From contig NC_046679.1 in NCBI RefSeq assembly GCF_009870125.1, positions 30,504,001 to 30,568,000 on the forward strand: a DNA stretch of 64,000 nt. Direction: 5' to 3'. Every line of letters starts with the position of its first letter. Position 1 is the stretch's first letter. The notes under the pieces were generated by a model, which ran no database searches, had not been told where the DNA came from, and worked only from the letters and a program-made list of their open reading frames with translations. The position numbers and the translations under genes are program-made. Of the stretch, positions 54,658 through 64,000 are shown piece after piece. The stretch comes from Drosophila pseudoobscura. Taxonomy: Eukaryota; Arthropoda; Insecta; Diptera; Drosophilidae.

Positions 54658-55053
54658 GTGAGTATCCATCACCCAGTATCCCAGAGCCTCTACCCTTCTA
54701 ATCGAACAGTAATGCCATTAAACAGTAATTTCGTTGGGGGCTAGCTCATTAATATGTGCAAAGGAGGCGTATGTGTGGGGATGTGTGCCTGGAGGTGCAT
54801 TCGGTGTGACCTTTCGATGGGGTTTAATAACTACGAAGGGTTGAAAGGTTAGGTAAACACAAAGAAGGCAAGCAGGCACATGCCAAACCATACAGTAGAT
54901 CCTTCATTGATATATGAACATTCTTTGGAATATTGAGTTCTGTTAATTGTTTTATTCGTCGTTTCTTTCGTGTATTATATATGGATTATGTAGCGGACTT
55001 CAGCCAGTGAGTGCTGTTTTTTGGTCTGTAAACATTTCGTGTTTTCTTTTCTC

Positions 55054-55320
55054 TTATAATGGCATAAAATTTGCTTCCAATTCATTTTGGTATATATCGA
55101 ACAAGACCATATCTAAGTCGACCTCCATCTCCACCCAAGGATTGCCGGGCTGCTGCTCAGGTACTGGCAGGTTCTGCTCCTCCTGGTTTTGGACTACCAC
55201 AGGATTCTGCTCCTGCTGGACTGCAACTACAGGGTTGGCATCCTCGACGTCCGCGACGTTGGCCACTTCTTCGGGCTCCTCCACCCTCTCTATCCATTGC
55301 GGTATTAGTTCAAAAGGCAT
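55054..55320 (-). CDS. Small acidic Val/Gln/Pro-rich protein, unknown
   Basis: An intronless 88-aa frame from ATG 55320 to a stop at 55054. Composition is unlike chance translation of AT-rich DNA: strongly acidic, with NPVVAVQQEQNPVVVQNQEEQ forming a short internal repeat, then PWVEMEVDLDMVLFDIYQNE. No signal peptide, membrane segment or known domain. It is antisense to the presumed host intron. Could be a young male-biased gene, but that is a guess. Confidence 0.5.
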   Translation of the reverse strand: MPFELIPQWIERVEEPEEVANVADVEDANPVVAVQQEQNPVVVQNQEEQNLPVPEQQPGNPWVEMEVDLDMVLFDIYQNELEANFMPL

Positions 55321-58300
55321 ATTTTTATTGCAAAAATTTCAATAAATTTCAATTTCGTTAAGTTTTAGATATTTTCAGAGAGACTTCTACAACCAGACTG
55401 ATATTTGGAGAGACGAAACCAAACCAAACCAAATGAATCTTATGTCAAGGCCTACTTTTCTTCGACTTTGCTTAGATTTTAGTGTCAAAATTGAGGAGAG
55501 AAAATATTATTATTCCATTGAATGCAAAGCCTTTCTTCTTTCTAGCGATAGAGCTCGATTACACGGTATTCCGCATTTGAAGGCACAATTGTGCATGTCC
55601 GATCGTGTCGGCAAACTCCGGCTCCCTCTCTAGCCTCTTTTTTCATGTATGAGCTTTGCCTCGCACACACACACGCACTCACACACTCTCCCAATTCCAT
55701 GCGGTCGATTGCACTCACTCTCAGCTATGCCTCCAACAACAACAAAGCGCTCGACTCTCGCTCTCTGGCCATCCATGCTCTCTTGAAATATGGAACTCTT
55801 GGATTGAAGCAGTAACCAACGGAACCCTTATTTTCTCGGCGTGGATTTGTTTTTGTTTCTATTTCATTAATTGCTTTACATATGACTGATTGTTCTTCAA
55901 AGTGTATCTACATGGCTCTGGCTGAGAGTTCTGCAAAGAAAATTAAAGTATTTCAAGACGACTCTCGAATTTAGGCTTCCCTTGCTGTTATTGTTTTTTC
56001 GTCCAGAATGACCTTCATTTGGGAGTAGGGTCATCCGTTTTTTTTTGTAGCCGCACAATTTGTATTCCCACTCTCTGTCTGTCCCTTATTTATTGCCCTA
56101 CTTGTTTTGTATTACCATTAAATACATTTTCACTAGTCTTTCTAGGCTTTCCCTCCGAATTTGTTTCTAATTTATTTTCCCCAGTTTTCCTATTTTTTCC
56201 CCATTTTTTTTCGGTTGGCAGGGGAACTGTATAAAAAATGTGCACGTGCTTTTCTATATTATATTATTTCTATTGCAAATGCATTCTTACTGGTCTTCGC
56301 TTTTCTTTTTTCCGCTTTCCCCGCCCCACCGAAAACTTTTGCCAGTTGCGTGCTTGATGGAAATCTTTTGGTTCTTTCGCTAAAGTTTTTGTGTAAATCG
56401 TGGCTTGGGTTTTGTTTGAGAATTTTTTAATTGCCTTTCGAATCAGTGGGTTTTTCCCCGCCTCGCTTCGTGCTGGCTTTTTACACAAAATTAATTAACA
56501 CCCAAATAGAGAGAGAGAGAGAGAGAGAAAGAGTTGATTTGTGGCATTTGAAGAATTTCATTCTATAACTAAATTATTTATTGGGTGAACCTCATTATGA
56601 CACTTTCCCTCACTCCACCATTTGCCATTCATAGAACTAATTAGCACGAAAGTGGCTAACTAAATATTTGCCCAACTTAATTTGTGGCACTTTTGTGTAC
56701 GAGGGTACTTCAATTAGTCAGTACCTCAATTGGCCATTAATTGAGGTCCACTTGCCGTCGCACGACATCGCATCTCATAAATATGCATAGCATAATTATT
56801 CTATTATACTAATTTCATGGATGCTCCATTAAACACGGTTATTTAATGCTAAAATAAACCCCATGAATTTATACGGTTTTTGTGTTGAAGTTTTGCTGCA
56901 TCGGACAGCTTCCTGGCGGCTTTTCCACCTGAGCAACGGAAGAGCAGTACTTAATTTCCTACGTTTTTTTCTTAGATGTCAATTGCAGACATTGCACTTT
57001 AGTAGAAGTCCCTGGCAAGCCAGAGAAATCCATTTTCTGCCGCTTGTCAGCCAGAAAATGGCCACGGGAGACCATGGCAGACCTCAAGGCCATCCAAACC
57101 CACTCTCTACACTAGACATCAAGGGGAAAGGGTACTATAAAGGGTATTATACTATATTATATTGTGTGCTAGCAAAATTCAAGAATCCTTAGCCACCAAT
57201 TCTTTTGGTAGCCCTTAATTCTATCCATGACTCCTTTTTCAGAATAAACTACCTCAATAATTTCCATACCCAATCTGTTCGTACAATACAACAAAACCCT
57301 CTTGTATTCCCGAATAGAAGAGAATAGAAACTTCACTTGAGCCCAAGATAAAGTAGCAATATAATACTCTGCAGAGCAGTGTAATAATTTCAGTTTTTTC
57401 CCTGTCGGTGACAACATATTTTATGCTGCAATTTTCCGCCAGCGAAACAGAGAAAACTCGCTGCGTTTTCCCGCCCGACTTTTGTCCGACTTTGACTCTG
57501 CTTGGGTTTTCGGGGGGTATTTTATTTTGGGGTATGGGTTCTGGGCCCCCTGTTCACTTTATTTATTGTGGCCCGCTTTTGTATACCATGGCATTTTGGC
57601 TTTTGTGACGGGAAAGGTTCGCGGTTTTGGTGGGTGGGTGGTTGGTTGGTTGGTTGGTTGGACAGGTCACCGGTCGCAGGTCAGGTCATAATTTTGCAGC
57701 TCAGCTCCTTGTGGCAGTTAATAAATGTGCCACCAACACTGGCCGCAGCACAGCAGCAAAAGCTAGTCGGAAAAGCAGCCAACGGTGACAGCTTGAAAGG
57801 GTTTTCCACCGGTTTTCTTTTCACATTTTTTTTTCCTTTTTTATTGTGAGCTTTTGGTGATTAGATTTGGCAGAAAGTTGATTGACAGACAGTTTTAAGT
57901 GAAAGTCATTCGAGAGGGCCAAAAAGTTGATCGCATCGCATGAATGTGACATTTTGATAAAATATTAATTAGGTTTTCTGGCTTCTGGTTTCTTTGGCCT
58001 GGAGTTTTTAGTGGCTTTCGATGCCAAAGTTTTCGACAAGCTAAGTAATTTTGCTAATTGACTTAAGTGGCATTCGGAAAGGGTATGCTTTTCAAGAGGT
58101 TCTCTGTAATTAAATTAATGGCTGAAGCACAGAAAGAATGTACATAAGTATATGTACATAAATACGAGTATTTTCTTGCTAGTGCCTTACTCCTGATGAG
58201 CAACACATACCATCTGAGTCATATTTGAATATGAGCGCATTACAATGATGACATTCTGCATGAATCAGTACTTTCGGATGAGCGGAATATGCATTATTTG

Positions 58301-59150
58301 GCTTGTAGTCGAATGTAAATGCTCGACGTACTTGTTTGCTAAACATGTCTCATCTTTCCTCAAATTGTCGCCTCTTTCCATCTTGAATTGTGTTTACTGT
58401 CCATCTTCATTCATTAACATTTCCCTATTATTTAGCCCATGAACTTCCGCCTATCATTCGGCCTTAAATATTCATTAACTGGCATCGCCTTGGGCATCAT
58501 AAATATTAACCGAATAATTCAATTAGTTTTAGTACTCGAACGTATACTCGTGGACAGTCCTCCAGTCCCTATATGATAAATTATGCAATATTTGATTTGG
58601 ACTTTGGCTAATGCACGACATACGAGTGTTGGTTTTGTGGCGGCACAGGGTAAAGGGAAGGGCGCAAACCGCAAACAAAAACCAAAAATTGTGGCAGGCG
58701 GCTGGGGAGTTGCCACAGCAGCGGCAGCAGCTGCCGCTGTTTCTGCTGTTTCTGCGATGCGAAGTGGGGATGTGGCTTAAGTGGCAACAAATGGCAAACA
58801 AAACGTAGCATACAATCCGGCATTCGGTGGAGCGTGCTCCACATGCAAATGGCCAACCGAAAACCAAAGCCCTGGAACTGCATTTTAGAGAACTGCATAT
58901 CTGGTGGTGGTGCAACCAGTGAGCCACTGAGCCACTGAGCCACTGCTGAGGGACATAGTGGCTTACAAGCATTTCGTGGACTTTGCCGCACTTACGTGAT
59001 CATTTCCACTGCAGCTGAAGCCGTGGCAGACATCAAATGAAATTTCCATAAAAAGGGCAAGAGAGTTGGACCCATGAGAAGAGAAATGGCAAACAGCCAA
59101 AAGCTGAAACACGTGATTACATCCAGCATTATGGCCAGAAAATATTTGGC

Positions 59151-59280
59151 ATTCAAAGCTGCCTCGAACTAACCGCCAGTTAGCATTCAAAGCTGCCTAG
59201 AACTAACCGCCATTTAGAATTCACAGCTGCTCAGATCTGACCACCAGTTTAGCATTCAACAAACCTCCAGTTAGCATTAA
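59151..59280. repeat. 34-bp minisatellite, about four copies
   Basis: Units of the form ATTCAAAGCTGCC then GAACTAACCGCCAGTTAGC repeat with increasing decay toward the right; the last unit is shortened. Confidence 0.85.
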
Positions 59281-60769
59281 CTTCCGCTCGGGCAGCATTT
59301 AGTTGCAGGATCCTCTTGCCTGTGAATAATTTTATTAGCTGAAAGTTTCGCCCGCCTCCCACCCCTCTGAATGTTTCTTAATTAATTTTCTTGGTCGAGC
59401 ATTTTGTTTGGTGTTCCGTTGAGAAACGAGAGACTCGTGCCAAGGGAAACTTTTAATGGGATTTTCTTAGGAAAACTGGTGCCCAGTAATTACAGAAAAT
59501 AAACACATTTTTTATGCTGATTAATTCAAAAATAACCGAAAAAGTAAGGGTGGTTATTGAGTTATAAAACGGCATATTTTGTCATATCATATAATAAATA
59601 TTTATAATTCATCAGTAACAAAATTGGTTACAATTTTAGGTATTTCCCAAACATTATTCAAGATCTTGTGCATACAAATTCTGCCAATAATCGATTTAGA
59701 ACCCCCAAGCAATTAATTGCTTAAAAAACCAACAAATATAAATTGGTGCCACAAGTTTTTCCCATTTTCCGGCAGCATTAAATTATGGCCATATAAATTC
59801 CGCAAGAATTTGGAACAAAATATGTTTTAGATTATTGGCCGTGGCAGGGTAATTTGCTGCCATAAAAATATGGGTGTGTGTGTTCCCGAAAAAGGTGTCG
59901 AACATAAATTTAATTATGCTGACAGTTTAATTATGCCTCATGCCCCAAGATTTATATCGTTTGGCCAACTGTGGGACATGGGTGGAAAGTCTATGAATAT
60001 TTATAAGATGTGTGCGTATGCAAAGCGAGGGATAGGCATCCACCGATCAATCCCAGGCCCCCTCTTGTAACCATTAAACTATGTAAACTGTAAACTGGTT
60101 TACCAAATCTGTCATCAGATTTTCGGGGCGGAAATTGGTTTGCCCCCGGGCCCCCCGGTGCAAGTATAACTCATTATGGACGCTTGTGTGGCAGATTGCG
60201 TTTCATTTTGCGAAAATGCAAATGGAAATTGTGTGCGGTGTGGTGCAGCCGCAAAACTGTAATGAAAACTCAGCCTGTCCGCCTGTCTGCCTGTCTCCCT
60301 TCTCTTTAATCCGCTTGCAATTGATTTCCAATCTATAACATTTTTGGATTATCCCTTGGGCCATAAACATTTTGTGGCCTTAAAGTCTTACTTTCAATAT
60401 ACACGTTATTTTTACGCCGCTCTGCCATCATCATATTTTTACGAGGCTGTAAGTTTTTTGTATCGAAATATTTGTGTTTTATATCTTGTCAATTTTTACG
60501 GGCTGGCCCCCGTCTGGGCCACTGTGAAAGTGCTTTGCCATGGTCTCCCCTCTCCTCCTTTGTGGCATTCATTGTTGCCTCATTTATTATTTATTTGCTG
60601 CGCACTAAAACTTTTGCCACGCCAAAACCCAAGAAAAAAACCACTCGTTAAATATGCAAAAAAAGAGAGAAGGAAAAGGAAAAACGTCTAAGGACCCAGG
60701 GCCAAAGAGTGCGTCAGTGTGGCTGGTCAGAGAATGTGAGGGTCTTACTCATACGCCATGTTGGTCGCT

Positions 60770-60779
60770 TATATAAATA
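60770..60779 (+). promoter_or_regulatory. Isolated strong TATA box
   Basis: TATATAAATA with no coding frame directly after it. A donor-like AAAG/GTGGGT follows at 60868, so a short noncoding first exon leading to the small frames at 61072 or 61279 is possible. This is inference from motifs only. Confidence 0.3.
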
Positions 60780-61071
60780 GAACCATTGAACACGGTTACG
60801 GAGCCAGAAACAACAGAGTTTCATTAACAAAAGTGACGGTGAAAAGACGGAAAAGAGTGGGCTTAAAGGTGGGTTCGAAGGTGGAACAACAGTTGATTTA
60901 TTGATTTGCCAATGACTTTAATCCGAAGCTAACAAGCTTTCGAAGTTACCCAAATCTATTGTGGGAAACACTTGGAGCTCTAGAGCTCTCATCTGGCTTG
61001 GCTAAAGAATAGCTGTATTTATTGGCCAAAAAAGAGAAGTAGTGAAGAGTGCTTTGCATACTTACACAGTT

Positions 61072-61224
61072 ATGATGGCCAAGATTCGAATATTATTCCA
61101 CAAATGCACAATACATAAAATCCAATTTCCAAACCAAATGGAAATTCCAAGAAGGAGAAAGCGCGCAGTAAAGGGCTTCGATAAGGCGAACTTAAAGATA
61201 CTCTATCCTGAAAAGCAAGCCTAG
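61072..61224 (+). CDS. Possible 50-aa basic peptide
   Basis: ATG 61072 opens a short frame rich in Lys/Arg (PRRRKRAVKGFDKANLK). It ends 54 bp before the next small gene on the same strand. It may be an upstream frame of that transcript or chance. Confidence 0.25.
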   Translation: MMAKIRILFHKCTIHKIQFPNQMEIPRRRKRAVKGFDKANLKILYPEKQA

Positions 61225-61278
61225 AAATTAATGTTTTTGGAATAGATATTATAAAACTATTTTTTTTCTCAACAAAAA

Positions 61279-61527
61279 ATGGAAGAATCAGCCTTCGACA
61301 GTGACAGTGCCATGCTCAAAGAGCTGGACAACGAATTAATTCGCTTGGATCAAAAAATAATGGCTGTAAAAGCGAAAGAGCGGTATCTAAATTTAATGAA
61401 GATGGCTTTATTGCAGAATGCCGCACAGAAATACCAATGCCATCGTGCTCAACTGATCCAGGAAGCATTAGAGTTAAAAAGGAAAATCAAGGAGAGCTTA
61501 AATAAATTTCTAGAAGAAATACAATAA
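61279..61527 (+). CDS. Small coiled-coil protein, unknown
   Basis: An intronless 82-aa frame from ATG 61279 (context CAAAAAATGG). Almost the whole chain is predicted helical by eye, with heptad-like spacing of Leu/Ile/Met (LKELDNELIRLDQKIMAVKA, then ALELKRKIKESLNKFLEE). Acidic N-terminus, no signal peptide. AATAAA follows at 61587-61592, at a fitting distance. No family recognised. Confidence 0.55.
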   Translation: MEESAFDSDSAMLKELDNELIRLDQKIMAVKAKERYLNLMKMALLQNAAQKYQCHRAQLIQEALELKRKIKESLNKFLEEIQ

Positions 61528-62828
61528 TTGAGACATGAAAGACTGATGGGCCAAACCATACAAGAAACCATATATAATATACGACGAATAAAACGACGAA
61601 TAATGTAATAACAAATAAGTGTATTTGATTGTTAGAGAATATTCTTTGTTCAGGTTTTAAATTGCAATCAAATGGAGGTCTTTAACTGGAAGACTTTTCA
61701 GAGAAAGTGCAGAGTTGATTGTTTTATTTATGCAAATATTAATTTAATATTAATATTTTAATAATAATTTCAAATAGCTGTTCTTGATCACTTTGTACCT
61801 TCAAACCTCCAACCCTTTCCTTTATTTCAAATATCTTTAAATAACCAAAATACCCTCTATTCAAGTGGTGTATAGCCCATAAAAAGCAGGGAAATATAAT
61901 GTTAGGGGGGGGGGGGGGCAGAGGCTGGCCATAACCTAACCACTGAAGAGCTTTTCCTGCTTTTCTAGTGAAATCCACTTGTGACTTGCGCATTTCCACG
62001 GGGAGGGGACGAAGCCAAGAAGCCCTCTCTCCTGCATCTTTGAATATCCAATTTAAAGGGTATCTTGGGGGCATGCTATGGGTGTGGATGTGTGCATTAA
62101 ATGCAATTCAATATATGCATTTGCAGCCGCTGTGGCATGCTGCATGTGACCGGGAAATGCCATCATCAGCACGTGCTGGAGCTGGTCGCAGGTGAGCCTT
62201 AGATTTCGATATTTCGTGCCGCAGCCCTTTGAATTTGGACTGCCACAAATTGATTTGCTTGCACAAGGCATTTTCCAGGCATTTTCACAATTTCCCCTCT
62301 GCAAAGTATGCCAGAGACAATGATGGGAAAAGTAAATGGAAATTTATTTCTATGTGCATAAAACTTTGAAAGTTTTGTGCTGTCAGGAGCGTCCGCTAAT
62401 TAAAGGAAACTTTTGTGGCACATTTGAAAGGCAGCCTGCAATTAGTTGGAAGGGAAATTTCTACTTAAATTTCATTGCTTTTCCTTAGACAAATAATCAT
62501 GAAATGTGTTGGAAATTTGTTTAAGGAAAGGACCATGGAAATGAATTGATATTTTATCTATCCGGGCCACTGCATAATTTAGCAATAAAATTAAATTTTC
62601 GTTCGAGTTCTGTGGCTTTGCTGCTTAAATGCGGAAAATATAATTACTCGGCCATCAATTATTTATGGCCTATTCCTGAGGACCAGGCTATACCGACGAC
62701 CACAAAGCATATTTAAATTTGTTTGCAATTCCTATGCGGTCGACAGGTGTAAATTTTCATTGGCTTTGTTCGGCTGCGGTCATCGATGTCGATACGTGCA
62801 GGAAATTCCGCATTTTCCCAAATTAAGA

Positions 62829-62935
62829 GGGAAAACTGCGCATCAAAAGAGGCAAGGCTGGGCATCAAAATAGGGAAAACTGTGCATCGAAATACGGAAA
62901 ACTGTGCATCGAAATGGAGAAAACTGGGCAACAAT
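62829..62935. repeat. 22-bp minisatellite, about five copies
   Basis: Units of GGGAAAACTGTGCATCGAAAT type repeat with small changes; period 21-22 bp. Confidence 0.85.
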
Positions 62936-63815
62936 GTTGTTGTTGGCTTTCAGTTTTCGGTTGGAGAGCGAAAAACAAAGGAAACAACTTTGCAGTGCAT
63001 AAAGTTTCCCCCCCTGCCATCATCATCATCATCCTCATGGGTTGGTCAACATTTTAGCATTTCTGCAGCATTTGCTCCTTGAGGTGAGAGGCTGCTTGCC
63101 CGAACCAGCCCCGGTGCTCTGGGTGTGGGTTACCTTGAGTTCCTCCGTTCCTGTTGCCTGTCAGCTGCCTGTTGTTCGGCGTCGTCGAAGGAGGAGAAGG
63201 ATGTGAGTGCTGTGATAAAGTGCCCTCTGAGCTATCCAGTAACGGAGCTCTTCGCATAAGCCAGATTAAATGTAGTTTCCATTACTGTTGTATGCCACCA
63301 CTTTCGCTAGAAGTAGACACGAGACACCAGTTGTTGCAAGGTTATTTTTGGTTGGTTGAAGGGTTCAACTGTTGTGGCATGTGTCTGCTTGCGGCCAAGA
63401 TGCATGCGGAATTGTAGCTTTTAATCAAAGATTTAGCTGTGTGCATCTCCAAAGAGAAGCTCGATTTGGTCAAGAAGGTTGTCTGGGTATAATTGATTTG
63501 GAAAAAGAGAAAGGCAGCGGCCCGCCCTGTGGTTACCTCGTAGATGTGGGTGTCTAACAGAAAATTGAAACTGTTGAGAGTGAGTGAGACATGGTGAAAA
63601 AGAGAGAGAGATAGAAGAAAGTTATTAAAGAACTGCAAAACGTTTAAAAATGATGAAAAACGCAGCCGCTTACGTGCAACGTATGAGAAGCGCATAGAAA
63701 GGCGCTGTTAAAGTAGTTCAAACATGTCAAATGTTATATTAATGTTACACAAAATGTAAATCAAATGTTAGCCACGCATATATGTACATAGTTTCCACCA
63801 CTAACCATACAGTGC

Positions 63816-63870
63816 TGTACATACATACTGTACATACTGTACATACATACATACTGTACATACATACTGT
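63816..63870. repeat. TACATA/CTGTACATA microsatellite
   Basis: Interleaved ACTGTACAT and ACATACAT units near the right edge of the window. Confidence 0.85.
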
Positions 63871-64000
63871 TAGTGCTTCCACTTAGCTGCTACGTAACAG
63901 AAGTGCAGAGAAGGCCGCTGTTAAAGTGCTGTTAATTATATAATAACATTGAATATATGTACGTTCCAGCTTCGCAAAGAGTTCAGCCATAACCAAAGGA

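Larger units (their letters stand above)
54658..64000. other. Probable long first intron of the secreted-protein gene
   Basis: Mostly noncoding, AT-rich DNA with scattered microsatellites (CA near 55669, GA near 56509, GGTT near 57640) and minisatellites listed separately. A TATA box at 60770-60779 may mark another promoter. No second exon of the host gene was found. Confidence 0.5.

Overview
This window is nuclear DNA of a fly, almost certainly Drosophila or a close drosophilid. The support is short GT-AG introns, DRE promoter elements (TATCGATA), a drosophilid-type non-autonomous element, a gypsy-clade endogenous retrovirus, and clear homologues of the fly genes Ino80 and Aprataxin. The species cannot be fixed from the sequence alone. 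Exon structures below were built by hand from splice sites and reading-frame continuity. For Ino80, Aprataxin and its paralogue, and the four S28 peptidases, the frames close exactly from ATG to stop.

Layout. Positions 1-868 hold a short divergent scramblase-like gene (+) that converges on the 3' end of Ino80. Ino80 (minus strand, 34500 down to 868, 14 coding exons, about 1672 aa) dominates the first 34 kb. Two of its introns are very large and host other genes. The 12.9-kb intron (2731-15614) contains three intronless, THEG-repeat-like, probably testis-specific genes (6109-9233), a DINE/Helitron-like repeat and several satellites. The 11.6-kb intron (18713-30283) contains three tandem S28-family serine exopeptidases on the opposite strand and one intronless YebC/TACO1-like gene on the same strand. 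Ino80 and Aprataxin are head-to-head across 236 bp with a perfect DRE.

From 34.7 to 44.6 kb, two Aprataxin-type HIT/zinc-finger paralogues lie in tandem. Between them sits a complete gypsy-clade endogenous retrovirus (35453-43060, minus strand). It has 417-bp LTRs that look identical, a TACA target duplication, open gag, pol and env frames, a slippery heptamer with a downstream hairpin, and an unusual array of six 20-bp repeats in the leader. The second Aprataxin paralogue has lost one histidine of the HIT motif, has gained a disordered Pro/Asn/Gln-rich tail, and has open frame beyond its stop codon.

A fourth, more diverged S28 peptidase lies at 47811-49623. The last 14 kb is mostly noncoding. 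It holds the signal-peptide exon of an unidentified secreted protein (54510-54657), whose remaining exons must lie beyond the window, and a few small possible genes.

Functional themes: chromatin remodelling and DNA end repair share one promoter; a family of secreted peptidases has GATA motifs upstream of three members, suggesting gut expression; a cluster of putative sperm genes is sheltered in an intron; and a very recent retroviral insertion has parted two repair-type paralogues.
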